From positions 1 through 64,000 of the forward strand of contig CANRWP010000002.1 in the NCBI GenBank assembly GCA_947643595.1: DNA of 64,000 nt, in the 5' to 3' direction. Source of the stretch: an uncultured bacterium (lineage in GTDB: Bacteria > Bacillota > Clostridia > Lachnospirales > Lachnospiraceae). The notes beneath the pieces are model-generated. The model was given only the letters and a program-made list of their open reading frames with translations, ran no database searches and was not told where the DNA came from. Positions 43,666-52,607 of the stretch are shown piece after piece. Within the stretch, counting starts at the first letter, position 1; every line of letters starts with the position of its first letter. Made by a program: the position numbers and the translations under genes.

Positions 43666-45867
43666 TTAAAGATGCAGCACCCTCTCTTTAATCTCCTGCG
43701 TCCTGCCCTGATTCCAATACTGGGTTCCGATATAACCGCAGGTCCTTCTCGCCACATTCATTTTATCCTGATCCCTGTTCCCACAGTTGGGGCATTCCCA
43801 GATCAGTTTGCCGTGTTTATCCGTAATGATCTGAATTTCTCCGGTATAGCCGCACTTCTGGCAGTAATCGCATTTTGTGTTCAGCTCCGCATACATGATA
43901 TTATCATAAATATACTGCATTACGGTCAGCACCGCCTCCAGATTGTTCTGCATGTTGGGCACTTCCACATAGCTGATCGCACCGCCCGGGGAGAGCGCCT
44001 GAAACTGTGCCTCAAATTTCAGCTTTTCAAAAGCGTTGATTTCCTCCGTCACATGCACATGGTAGCTGTTCGTGATATAGTTCTTGTCCGTCACGCCGGT
44101 GATAACACCGAACCGTTTCTGCAATGCCTTCGCGAATTTATAGGTGGTGGACTCCAGTGGCGTTCCGTACAGGCTGAAATCAATATTGGATTCCTCTTTC
44201 CACTTTTTACATGCCGCATTGAGCTTTTCCATCACTTCTAACGCAAAGGGCGTCGCAGTGGGATCCGTGTGGGAACGCCCCGTCATATAGCGCGTACATT
44301 CGCACAGTCCCGCATAACCCAGGGAAATAGTGGAATAGCCGTCGTACAGCAGTTTGTCTATCGTCTCTCCCTTTTTCAGCCTCGCCAGAGCCCCGTTCTG
44401 CCAGAGGATCGGCGCCACATCGGAGGGTGTTCCTTTCAGGCGTTCATGCCGGCACATCAGCGCCCTGTGACAGAGTGCCATCCGCTCATCCATGATATTC
44501 CAGAACTTTTCCTTGTCGCCGCCCGAAGTACACGCGATATCCACCAGATTCAGAGTGACCACGCCCTGGTTGAATCTTCCATAGTATTTATGTCTGTTCG
44601 GATCATAATTTCCCGCGTTCGCCAGGTTTCCGATGTTCTTATCCGTAAACCGGTCCGGCGTCAAAAAGCTTCTGCAGCCCATGCAGACATATACATCGCC
44701 CTTCAGCTCCAGCATTACCTTCTCGGAAATATAGTCAGGCACCATCCTCTTCGCCGTACATTTCGCGGCGAGTCTGGTCAGATACCAGTATTTACTGTCC
44801 TCACGGATGTTGTCCTCCTCCAGAACATAGATCAGTTTCGGGAAAGCCGGAGTGATAAACACACCCTTCTCATTCTTAACGCCCTTGATCCGCTGGTTTA
44901 ACATCTCCTCGATGATCGACGCGAGGTCATCTCTCGTCTGCCCTTCCGGCACCTCGTCCAGATACATGAACACCGTGATGAACGGTGCCTGCCCGTTGGT
45001 GGTCATCAGAGTGATCACCTGATACTGGATCATCTGCACACCGCGGTTGATCTCTTCCTTCACGCGCATCTCCGCGATCTGGTTGATTTTCTCCTCATCC
45101 ATCGGAAGATCCGCCCGGTCGAACTCCAGCCTTACCTGCTTTCTGAGTTTGTCGCGGCTCACCTGGACAAACGGCGCAAGGTGGGACAGGGAAATGCTCT
45201 GCCCGCCGTACTGGGAACTGGCGATCTGAGCGATCGCCTGCGTCGCGATATTGCATGCCGTCGAAAAGCTCTTCGGTTTGTCGATCATCGTCTCGCTGAT
45301 CACCGTGCTGTTCTGCAGCATATCCTCCAAATTGACAAGACAGCAGTTGTGCATATGCTGCGCAAAATAATCCGCGTCGTGGAAATGGATAATACCCTTC
45401 TCATGGGCTTCCACGATATCCGCCGGCAGTAAAAACCGCTTTGTGATATCTTTGCTGACTTCTCCCGCCATATAATCCCGCTGTACGCTGTTCACGGTAG
45501 GATTCTTATTGGAGTTCTCCTGTTTTACCTCTTCGTTGCTGCACTCCAAGAGGCTTAATATCTGCTCGTCGGTGGAATTTGCCTTCCTGACAAGCGCTCT
45601 TCTGTAGCGATAGGTGATATAGCTTCTGGCCACAGTGAACGCGCGTTGGTTCATGATCTCGTTCTCCACCATATCCTGAATCTCCTCCACGGAGAGAGAA
45701 CGATTCATCTTCTCGCACTGGCGGATCATATTGTCGGCGATCACATCGATCTGCCGGTCTGTCATTTTTTCGGTATCCACCACACTGTTGTTTGCTTTTC
45801 TGACTGCCGCAATAATCTTGGAAATATCATAGGCTACTTCCTGGCCGCTTCTTTTAATAATTTTCAT
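43666..45867 (-). CDS. nrdD: Anaerobic ribonucleoside-triphosphate reductase
   Basis: The ATG at 45867, preceded by AAAGGA, gives 733 residues; the upstream in-frame extension reads through the structured leader and is rejected. An ATP-cone (about 1-95) starts MKIIKRSGQEVAYDISKI, followed by the large barrel with MHNCCLVNLEDMLQNSTVI and a C-terminal zinc site (CDYCQKCGYTG, CPNCGNRD) and the radical motif RRTCGYIG. It reduces NTPs to dNTPs without oxygen. Its activase is encoded downstream. Confidence 0.95.
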   Translation of the reverse strand: MKIIKRSGQEVAYDISKIIAAVRKANNSVVDTEKMTDRQIDVIADNMIRQCEKMNRSLSVEEIQDMVENEIMNQRAFTVARSYITYRYRRALVRKANSTDEQILSLLECSNEEVKQENSNKNPTVNSVQRDYMAGEVSKDITKRFLLPADIVEAHEKGIIHFHDADYFAQHMHNCCLVNLEDMLQNSTVISETMIDKPKSFSTACNIATQAIAQIASSQYGGQSISLSHLAPFVQVSRDKLRKQVRLEFDRADLPMDEEKINQIAEMRVKEEINRGVQMIQYQVITLMTTNGQAPFITVFMYLDEVPEGQTRDDLASIIEEMLNQRIKGVKNEKGVFITPAFPKLIYVLEEDNIREDSKYWYLTRLAAKCTAKRMVPDYISEKVMLELKGDVYVCMGCRSFLTPDRFTDKNIGNLANAGNYDPNRHKYYGRFNQGVVTLNLVDIACTSGGDKEKFWNIMDERMALCHRALMCRHERLKGTPSDVAPILWQNGALARLKKGETIDKLLYDGYSTISLGYAGLCECTRYMTGRSHTDPTATPFALEVMEKLNAACKKWKEESNIDFSLYGTPLESTTYKFAKALQKRFGVITGVTDKNYITNSYHVHVTEEINAFEKLKFEAQFQALSPGGAISYVEVPNMQNNLEAVLTVMQYIYDNIMYAELNTKCDYCQKCGYTGEIQIITDKHGKLIWECPNCGNRDQDKMNVARRTCGYIGTQYWNQGRTQEIKERVLHL

Positions 45868-45890
45868 ATTCTGTTCATATCCTTTTTTAC

Positions 45891-45974
45891 GCCCGTTTTC
45901 TTTAAAAACCCTGCGTCGGGCTTCTCCGCAGGACTCCCCCAGTAACAGACGCCTCTTTTCAAATTTGAGGCGTC
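45891..45974 (-). promoter_or_regulatory. Structured 5' leader of nrdD with pseudoknot-like fold
   Basis: In the 318-base gap before nrdD, the transcript would first form an eight-base hairpin (GACGCCTC/GAGGCGTC, 45948-45974). A second hairpin (CCTGCG/CGCAGG, 45910-45932) has loop bases CGGGC complement pairing with 45891-45895, giving an H-type pseudoknot layout; it is followed by GTTTTT. The two alternative pairings could switch a terminator or ribosome access in response to a ligand. This is inferred from base pairing only. Confidence 0.5.
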
Positions 45975-45982
45975 TACTATAT

Positions 45983-46010
45983 ATTGTATCATTGTTTTTT
46001 CTATTGTCAA
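45983..46010 (-). promoter_or_regulatory. Promoter of nrdD
   Basis: TTGACA (46005-46010) and TACAAT (45983-45988) on the minus strand are 16 bases apart; transcription would begin near 45976, immediately before the leader hairpin. Confidence 0.65.
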
Positions 46011-46135
46011 GATTTTGTAGCCCTGAATAACTCCTCAAAATCGGTATCTAAATTTAGGAGATTTGCACAAAATGTTCTCTGCACGCCATATCGCCTCTCC
46101 GAAATGTGATTCGAAGGAAATGCGCAGACAGGAAC

Positions 46136-46164
46136 TTGCGAAAAAAACAAAGCGGATGTATAAT
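46136..46164 (+). promoter_or_regulatory. Promoter of the PilZ-domain gene
   Basis: TTGCGA at 46136-46141 and a consensus TATAAT at 46159-46164 are 17 bases apart, with GGAGG at 46171-46175 and the ATG at 46186. The mRNA leader would be very short. Confidence 0.65.
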
Positions 46165-46185
46165 TTCAGTGGAGGTTATTTGTCG

Positions 46186-46764
46186 ATGGTTGATAAGGAA
46201 GTTAAGAATCGCAGAATTATCATCAAGGACGCAGAAGATGACCGGACTATCGCAGACACAGAGATCATCAGTTACGACAGCGGCACTCATTCCATCCTTA
46301 TTTCTGCAGACAGCATACAGGATAAAAAGTTTTACCGGATAAGTGCCATCATTTTTGCGGAAAACGGCCTGTATAAATTTCATGGAACAATAAGAGGAAC
46401 CGTGAGGCGGCAGGGATTAGAAGTTTTTCTGAGCAAACGGGAAACGGAAAAGGAACGCCGGGCGGCCAGATATCCCGTCAATTTAGAGGGAAAAATAGAA
46501 GGAATCTACTCAGACGAAAAAATAAAGATGTTTCACAGAGCAGTACCTGTCCATGCTGTCAATATGAGCTCAAACGGTATTCTGCTGAAAACTGAGACAA
46601 GATTTTTTAATATAGGCGAAGTTTATTCTCTGCTCCTCAAGACAGATATAGGCACATTGAAAATGCAGTGCGAGGTCGTAAGAATACAGGAAACCGGCTT
46701 TTTTTCAAGGGACTACGGATGCCGGATCGCCAACTTACAGTGGACGGAAAAGAAAAGAGGTTAG
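46186..46764 (+). CDS. PilZ-domain protein, YcgR-like c-di-GMP receptor
   Basis: The ATG at 46186 follows GGAGG and gives 192 residues; a longer frame from 46063 lies over the promoter and is rejected. The C-terminal PilZ domain (about 100-190) starts with RRAARYPVNLEGKIEG, containing the RXXXR c-di-GMP motif, then NMSSNGILLKTE (D/NXSXXG motif). The N-terminal 95 residues resemble the YcgR N-domain. It probably alters an envelope or motility target when c-di-GMP rises. It is a single-gene transcript ending in a strong terminator. Confidence 0.85.
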   Translation: MVDKEVKNRRIIIKDAEDDRTIADTEIISYDSGTHSILISADSIQDKKFYRISAIIFAENGLYKFHGTIRGTVRRQGLEVFLSKRETEKERRAARYPVNLEGKIEGIYSDEKIKMFHRAVPVHAVNMSSNGILLKTETRFFNIGEVYSLLLKTDIGTLKMQCEVVRIQETGFFSRDYGCRIANLQWTEKKRG

Positions 46765-46774
46765 ACATCAAAAA

Positions 46775-46814
46775 GGAGCTGCCGCACCGAAAACTTCATC
46801 GGCGCGGCAGCTCC
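46775..46814. terminator. Bidirectional terminator between pilZ and kinase genes
   Basis: A stem of about 15 pairs (GGAGCTGCCGC-A-CCG / CGG-C-GCGGCAGCTCC) lies between the two convergent stop codons with T-rich flanks on the plus side and an A-run upstream (T-run on the minus strand). Confidence 0.8.
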
Positions 46815-46826
46815 CATTATTTTCCT

Positions 46827-48425
46827 TTAGTTCTTCATATGATCCACTGCCGCTCTTTCGATCGCCAGCCCTGCGCTGTAGCGCTCCATAAACTTCTCAA
46901 AACCTGCCACATCCGCAGCATCCGGTTCCATCACATACGCCTCGGACTCTCCAAACACCTTCTTCTCCAGATAGACGCCCAGATCCTCGCCCTCTTCCTT
47001 CTGTATCATATAGGACGCCAGAAGTGCCATACCCCACGCGCCGCCTTCGCCCGCTGTAGCCATAACGGATACCGGCGTGTTTGTCGCCGCCGCCAGATAG
47101 CTCTGTGCCACGCCCTTCGTCTTAAACAGTCCGCCGTGTCCCTGCAGCTTATCCAGGGTTACGCCCTCTTTCTTTGTCAGGATATCAAATCCGGTCTTCA
47201 GCGCGCCCATTGTCGTATACAGATTTGCACGCATAAAGTTTGCCAGATTGAATTTGCTGTCGGGCTTCCGGACCAGCAAAGGTCTTCCCTCGTCAAACCC
47301 GGTAATATGTTCTCCCGAGTAATAGTTGTAGGCAAGCACATCGCCACAGTCCTTATCCCCCTCCAGGGACTTATTGAACAGCACGCCGAACAGTTTACCC
47401 ATATCCACTTCCATGCCGTAACTCTCGGCAAACTCCTTAAAAATACCCACCCATGCGTTCAGATCGGAAGAGCAGTTGTTGCAGTGCACCATCGCCACCG
47501 CGTCGCCGCTGGGCGTCGTCACGATATCGAGCTCCTCGTAAGGCCTGGACAGATCGTTCTCCAGCACCGCCATCCCGAAAATGGAGGTTCCGGCGGATAC
47601 GTTGCCGGTGCGCCTCGCCACGCTGTCGGTGGCCGCCATGCCTGTCCCCGCGTCGCCCTCCGGCGGACACATCGGGATCCCCGCCTGCAGAGCGCCGGTG
47701 GGATCCAGCAGTTTCGCCCCTTCTTCCGTCAATGTTCCCGCATTTTCACCCGCCACGAGCACCTCCGGCAGGATATCTCCGAGCTTCCAGTCAAATCCCC
47801 TCGACTCCGTCAGCGCGTCAAACTGTGCGATCATATTTTTGTTGAACTTCTTTGTCGCGATATCGATCGGGAACATACCGGACGCCTCGCCCACGCCCAA
47901 CACTTTACAGCCGGTCAGTTTCCAGTGAATATATCCCGCCAGCGTCGTGAAAAACGTCACTTTGGAGACATGTTCTTCCCCGTTCAGGATCGCCTGATAC
48001 AGGTGGGCAATACTCCATCTCTGGGGAATGTGGAAGCCGAACAGCTCACTCAGCTCCTCGCTCGCCTGCCCCGTGATCGTATTTCTCCATGTCCGGAACG
48101 GCACCAGCAGGTTGTCCTCGCTGTCAAACGCCATATAACCGTGCATCATACCGGAAAAACCAATTGCCCCAAAACAGTTCACCGACACACCGTACTGTTT
48201 CTTCACATCCTCCACAAGGCTCTTATAACAGTCCTGCACTCCCTCCCAGACCGCATCCAGAGAATAGGTCCAGATACCGTCCACAAGCTGATTTTCCCAG
48301 TCATGTCCGCCCGAGGCGATGGGCTGGTTTTTCTCGTCCACCAGCACCGCCTTGATCCGCGTGGAACCAAACTCGATACCCAGCACCGCCTTTCCGCTCT
48401 CGATCAGTTCTTTTGCATTGCCCAT
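46827..48425 (-). CDS. FGGY-family carbohydrate kinase (ribulokinase/xylulokinase-like)
   Basis: This 532-residue kinase has the phosphate-1 motif [17 protein letters not shown] near residue 14, [10 protein letters not shown], the adenosine-side [14 protein letters not shown] and the C-terminal [19 protein letters not shown] and GAWGMALLA motifs. It would phosphorylate a keto-pentose or related sugar. It is the last gene of the second sugar operon, 141 bases after the hydrolase gene, and has a possible promoter of its own. The exact sugar is uncertain. Confidence 0.85.
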   Translation of the reverse strand: MGNAKELIESGKAVLGIEFGSTRIKAVLVDEKNQPIASGGHDWENQLVDGIWTYSLDAVWEGVQDCYKSLVEDVKKQYGVSVNCFGAIGFSGMMHGYMAFDSEDNLLVPFRTWRNTITGQASEELSELFGFHIPQRWSIAHLYQAILNGEEHVSKVTFFTTLAGYIHWKLTGCKVLGVGEASGMFPIDIATKKFNKNMIAQFDALTESRGFDWKLGDILPEVLVAGENAGTLTEEGAKLLDPTGALQAGIPMCPPEGDAGTGMAATDSVARRTGNVSAGTSIFGMAVLENDLSRPYEELDIVTTPSGDAVAMVHCNNCSSDLNAWVGIFKEFAESYGMEVDMGKLFGVLFNKSLEGDKDCGDVLAYNYYSGEHITGFDEGRPLLVRKPDSKFNLANFMRANLYTTMGALKTGFDILTKKEGVTLDKLQGHGGLFKTKGVAQSYLAAATNTPVSVMATAGEGGAWGMALLASYMIQKEEGEDLGVYLEKKVFGESEAYVMEPDAADVAGFEKFMERYSAGLAIERAAVDHMKN

Positions 48426-48502
48426 AATGAATTCCCTCCGTTTTTACTTTATAACAGCCCTGATACGCCAATGGACTGCCGCCTATTTTTACTTCTGTTC
48501 TT

Positions 48503-48531
48503 ATCATAAATCCTGGAGGGAAATCTTACAA
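48503..48531 (-). promoter_or_regulatory. Possible internal promoter for the FGGY kinase
   Basis: TTGTAA (48526-48531) and TATGAT (48503-48508) on the minus strand are 17 bases apart in the 141-base gap before the kinase gene. Confidence 0.4.
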
Positions 48532-48567
48532 GATATTTTTGTCCTCAATTTATGTATTCCTGTCGGT

Positions 48568-50028
48568 TTACAGATACTTCCGCGTCGCTTTTCTCGACCA
48601 CTCTTTCATCTTTTCCGCATCCGCCTTCGTCAGCCATCCCTCCGCCGCCTGTCTGTCCGTATATTCCGCAAATCTCTTCAGGTATCCATCCACGCTGCCA
48701 TAGAGCTCTACCACTTTTTCCCTGCTGAAATAGGTCATCGACCCACAGATCCCTTCCGGATCTTCAGGATTGCTCGCCACATATCCGGCAATGGGAACAT
48801 CCACATAGGGACTCCTGAGTCCGCCCAGCGCATTCCCGTGCTCATCCCGCTCCAGATCGTCCCCTTTCCTCGTCAGAGGCGCACGCTCTTCCGGCGTTTT
48901 TTTCTCCGTTGACCATTCATGCAGTTTTTCCAACAGCCCGCAGATATAGTATTCCACATGCATATCGTTGATATTTTCAAGCAGACGGGGATTCAGGTTC
49001 GGCGCTTTACCCCCTGCCCTCTCAATTTCTGACAGAGATGTCAGTATTGGGCAGACGATATCCGTGTGCGGCGCTCCCGGTATCTCATAATAGCGGCACT
49101 TATTCTCCGCGGTATCCGCATTTTCTATCTTCATCCGCATCAGATCTCCCTCCACAAACAGATTAAACAGATAGAGATCCGCCTCGCTGGAAACGCAGAT
49201 ATAGGGCGTCGCGCAGGCGTGCATGTTCCGTTTCAGAAGCCGCAGATTTCCGATCGTTTCGCTCTGTCTGATGCTCCGCTGGACAAGAGCCCCGACAATG
49301 TTCATATAACCGTCATAAATGCTCCGCCCGTTTTTCTGTCTGGCATATCTGTCAAAGTAACTCACATAAGTATTTAGGTATGCTCCGCTCTGGCTCTGTC
49401 CCGTCAGATAAACGTTTTTTACCTGATAGCCTCCCAGACAATTATTTTCTTCCCGGCGAAGCAGGAGCCCAAGCTGGCTGAGCATATCCCAGAACAGTCC
49501 CTCTTCCGTTCCCGGAATCGTCGCGGACTTGCTGATCACCGGCGCCGCAACGAGCTCGCCGTTGGACCAGTTTAAATCCCCATACCTGTCGTAATCGAAA
49601 TTTTTAAGACTCAGCACATTGACCGGCTTGCTTGTAATTCCCACGTAGGCGTGTCCCTTCTCCATACACCAGAGATAGATCCTGTGCCACAGATCTTCAA
49701 TATCATAGCCCTGTGTCGCATTCATGATATCCACATATACCCTGCCGGAAAAATCCTTCTCCGACGCCGGCCTTCTGACCAGAATCCTGTTTTTGTAGGG
49801 AAGTTCTCTTTTCGCTACGACCGGCATATCCTCCTCATTCGTGTCATAGACGTTTGCACTACCAGTCAGAAAGAATTCTTCTTCCAGATAGTGAAAACAG
49901 CTCAGGTCTAACGGTTCACGGGAGTATTCCATCGCGCAAAACGGATGCGAACTTTCTGTCACAGCGATCGGTCCTTCCACTGCCGGCAATTTGTTTATCA
50001 CGTCATAAATCATAGATGCATTGTCCAT
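48568..50028 (-). CDS. Cytoplasmic alpha/beta-hydrolase-domain protein (Abhydrolase_10-like)
   Basis: This 486-residue protein resembles the 'alpha/beta hydrolase domain' family (PF20091). GQSQSGAYLNTY is a nucleophile elbow with the catalytic Ser, and PGAPHTDIV contains the likely catalytic His. No signal peptide or membrane helix is present, so it acts inside the cell. It lies between the ATPase and the kinase of a sugar uptake operon, which suggests it removes an ester or lactone from an imported sugar before phosphorylation. That role is inferred from position. Confidence 0.75.
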   Translation of the reverse strand: MDNASMIYDVINKLPAVEGPIAVTESSHPFCAMEYSREPLDLSCFHYLEEEFFLTGSANVYDTNEEDMPVVAKRELPYKNRILVRRPASEKDFSGRVYVDIMNATQGYDIEDLWHRIYLWCMEKGHAYVGITSKPVNVLSLKNFDYDRYGDLNWSNGELVAAPVISKSATIPGTEEGLFWDMLSQLGLLLRREENNCLGGYQVKNVYLTGQSQSGAYLNTYVSYFDRYARQKNGRSIYDGYMNIVGALVQRSIRQSETIGNLRLLKRNMHACATPYICVSSEADLYLFNLFVEGDLMRMKIENADTAENKCRYYEIPGAPHTDIVCPILTSLSEIERAGGKAPNLNPRLLENINDMHVEYYICGLLEKLHEWSTEKKTPEERAPLTRKGDDLERDEHGNALGGLRSPYVDVPIAGYVASNPEDPEGICGSMTYFSREKVVELYGSVDGYLKRFAEYTDRQAAEGWLTKADAEKMKEWSRKATRKYL

Positions 50029-50046
50029 CCTTTTCTCACCCCTTTT

Positions 50047-51561
50047 CTACTTTATTGCCGCCCTCATAACGGCCTCCTCCGACATCTCGTCCCGGTCAAA
50101 CTCCCCGGTGATTTTTCCGTTGCTGACGACAAGCACTCTGTCGCTGATCGCAAGCAATTCCGGCAGGTCCGAAGATACCATCACAATAGAGATACCGCTC
50201 TCTACCAGTTCTCCCATCAGGGAATATATCTCTGCCTTGGCCCCCACGTCAACGCCTTTTGTCGGCTCATCCACAAACAGGATCTTCGGCGATTTCACCA
50301 GCCATTTTGACAGAACCACTTTCTGCTGATTTCCTCCGGAAAGCGTATTGACTATGGTGTGGATCGACGGCGCCTTGATTCGCAGGCGGTCAAACATTAC
50401 CTGGCTCCTGCTGTTTTCTTCCTTCACATCGACAAAGGGCCCTTTCACCGGAAGTTCCTTCAGACTTGCCAGATACATATTGTCGCGGATGGACAGCATC
50501 CAGATAAAGCCGTTCAGCTTCCTCTCCTCCGTCACAAAGCCCAGCCCCGCCTTTATCGCGTCCGCCGGATTTTTGATCGTCGTCCTCTGGCCTTCTATGT
50601 ATACTTCCTTCGTCACGCCCTTGAACAGCTGCCCGAACAGCGCGCCCAGTATCTCGCTTCTGCCTGCTCCAACCAGTCCGCCGATTCCCAGTATCTCCCC
50701 TCTGTTCAAATGGAACGTGACGTCGTCCACAATATTTTTTCCTTTCATAGTGGGATGCGGCACACTCAAATGTTCTACCCGCAATACTTCCTCTCCTATG
50801 GCGACTTTCGTCTTCGGATAGAGATTTTCTATCTTCCGGCCAACCATCTCCTCGATAAGCGTCTCTTCCTTCACCTGATCTGTCTCATGACAGCCGATCG
50901 TCTGTCCGTCGCGGAGCACCAGCACTCTGTCACAGATCCGGTAGATCTCCTCCATCTTATGAGAGATATAGATACAGGAGATACCCTTATCCCTGAGCTC
51001 TTTCAAAATGCCCATCAGCTGGTCCACCTCGCTGTTTGTCAGCGCGGAAGTCGGCTCATCCAGCACCAGTATCCTGGGATTTTTGATGTAAGTCCGCATC
51101 AGCGCCAGCATCTGCATCTGCCCGCTGTTCAGCTTTGCCACTTTATCAGTGGGTTTTGCGTCGATTCCCACCCGCTCCAGTATGCTTTTCGTCCCCGCGT
51201 ACAGACTCTTAAAATCTACGCGCTGACCCCTTCCTGGCAGATTTCCCAGATACAGATTCTCGGCTATGCTGGAGTGCAACACCATATTGATCTCCTGGTA
51301 GATCATCTCGATCCCGTACTTCTGGGCAACGGCCACGTCCGTGAGCTGAATAGTCTTTCCCTCGTACAGAATCTCCCCCTCATATGTGCCGAACGGGTAA
51401 GTTCCGCTCAATATTTTCATCAGTGTGGATTTTCCGGCTCCATTCTCCCCACAGACACCCAGTATTTCCCCTTTCTTCAGCTGCAGCATAACCTTATTCA
51501 ACGCCAGAACGCCGGGAAACTTTTTGGTGACATTTTTCATTTCCAATAAATATTCCGCCAT
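50047..51561 (-). CDS. Sugar ABC transporter double ATPase (XylG/MmsA-like)
   Basis: This 504-residue protein has two ABC domains. The first has GENGAGKST (about 37-45) and Walker B ILVLDEPTSAL; the second has a degenerate loop GGLVGAGRSE, signature LSGGNQQKV and ILFVDEPTKGVDVG. The PGVLALNKVMLQLKKGEILG opening and the TYPFGTYEGEILYEG stretch resemble XylG/multi-sugar ATPases. It works with the single permease and binding protein encoded just upstream. The hydrolase gene follows 18 bases later. Confidence 0.9.
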   Translation of the reverse strand: MAEYLLEMKNVTKKFPGVLALNKVMLQLKKGEILGVCGENGAGKSTLMKILSGTYPFGTYEGEILYEGKTIQLTDVAVAQKYGIEMIYQEINMVLHSSIAENLYLGNLPGRGQRVDFKSLYAGTKSILERVGIDAKPTDKVAKLNSGQMQMLALMRTYIKNPRILVLDEPTSALTNSEVDQLMGILKELRDKGISCIYISHKMEEIYRICDRVLVLRDGQTIGCHETDQVKEETLIEEMVGRKIENLYPKTKVAIGEEVLRVEHLSVPHPTMKGKNIVDDVTFHLNRGEILGIGGLVGAGRSEILGALFGQLFKGVTKEVYIEGQRTTIKNPADAIKAGLGFVTEERKLNGFIWMLSIRDNMYLASLKELPVKGPFVDVKEENSRSQVMFDRLRIKAPSIHTIVNTLSGGNQQKVVLSKWLVKSPKILFVDEPTKGVDVGAKAEIYSLMGELVESGISIVMVSSDLPELLAISDRVLVVSNGKITGEFDRDEMSEEAVMRAAIK

Positions 51562-51576
51562 ATTCTCACCACCATT

Positions 51577-52539
51577 CTACGCAGCGCTGCTGAGTTTCTG
51601 TCTGTATTTGTCGATCGCAACGGAGATGAGCAGGATCACTCCAAAAATAAGATTCTGCCAGAAACTGTCCACGCGGATGAGCACCAGTCCGTTGCTTATC
51701 ACCGCCAGAAGCAGACATCCCAGGATACTGCCGACCACGGAACCGCTTCCGCCGAACATGCTGGTTCCGCCGATGATCACTGCCGCCATCACCGTGAGCT
51801 CCGTTCCCGATCCCGCTGTCGTCTGTGCGCTGGCAAACCTGGATGCCATCAAAATTCCTGCCAGCGCGGCGAAAACCGACACCAGAATATGCACCTCGCG
51901 GCGTCTCTTTTTCACGGGTATCCCAGCCAGCCTGGCCGTCTCCGGGTTTCCTCCAACCGCAAAGAGGGAACGCCCGTACTTTGTGTAGGATAAGATCAAC
52001 TGGAAGACAACGGCGATCACAAGTGCGATCACGATCGTGATGTAGACGCTCCCGAAAATTCTGCCCTGTCCCAGCACCTTAAATCCTTCCGTCGCGCCGC
52101 TCACCGACATTCCCTTTGTCGTGATGGATACGATCCCGTTTACGGCATACTGAATACCGAGCGTCACTATCAGCGCCGGCAGTTCACAGTCCACAATAAT
52201 CCACGCCTTAAAAATTCCCACGGCGGCTCCCGCCAGCAGTCCGATGACAATACAGAGAGCAGCCGGAACGCCGGCTTTCATCGCAAACATGCACGCCACG
52301 CCGCCCAGAGCAGTCACCGCGCCGATCGACAGATCCAGATCGGATGCCACCAGCAGAAAAGTCAGAGCTGCTCCCACGATCAGATAAAAGCTGGTCGTTC
52401 TGAAAATGTCCATTAAATTACTGAAGGAAATGAAATTAGGATTGACTAACGTGACTACTATACACATGATGACTAACGGAAGCAGCGTCCCTATTTCATT
52501 TTTTGTTGCAAGTACCTGAATCCATCGATTCTTTTTCAT
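51577..52539 (-). CDS. Sugar ABC transporter permease (CUT2 family)
   Basis: The ATG at 52539 follows GAGGAGAG and gives 320 residues with about nine to ten membrane helices and the coupling loop ASDLDLSIGAVTALGG. The upstream in-frame extension to 52599 crosses a hairpin and is rejected. A single permease probably works as a homodimer. It starts 68 bases after the binding-protein gene and is followed 15 bases later by the ATPase gene. Confidence 0.88.
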   Translation of the reverse strand: MKKNRWIQVLATKNEIGTLLPLVIMCIVVTLVNPNFISFSNLMDIFRTTSFYLIVGAALTFLLVASDLDLSIGAVTALGGVACMFAMKAGVPAALCIVIGLLAGAAVGIFKAWIIVDCELPALIVTLGIQYAVNGIVSITTKGMSVSGATEGFKVLGQGRIFGSVYITIVIALVIAVVFQLILSYTKYGRSLFAVGGNPETARLAGIPVKKRRREVHILVSVFAALAGILMASRFASAQTTAGSGTELTVMAAVIIGGTSMFGGSGSVVGSILGCLLLAVISNGLVLIRVDSFWQNLIFGVILLISVAIDKYRQKLSSAA

Positions 52540-52562
52540 TATACTCTCCTCTTTTGAAAAAT

Positions 52563-52594
52563 AAATGGGACCCACCCTCAGACAGGCCCCATTT
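52563..52594 (-). promoter_or_regulatory. Hairpin between binding-protein and permease genes (second sugar operon)
   Basis: Arms AAATGGG-A-CC / GG-C-CCCATTT form a stem followed on the minus strand by ATTTATTTTT. It probably causes partial termination or protects the binding-protein mRNA. Confidence 0.6.
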
Positions 52595-52607
52595 GTCATT
52601 TTTACGC

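Noticed and set aside
46668..48509. A 613-codon plus-strand open frame opposite the FGGY kinase
   Set aside because: The antisense kinase has intact family motifs, and this frame is rich in His/Arg/Gln without any domain.
50359..51549. A 396-codon plus-strand open frame opposite the second ATPase
   Set aside because: Shadow frame of a two-domain ABC ATPase.
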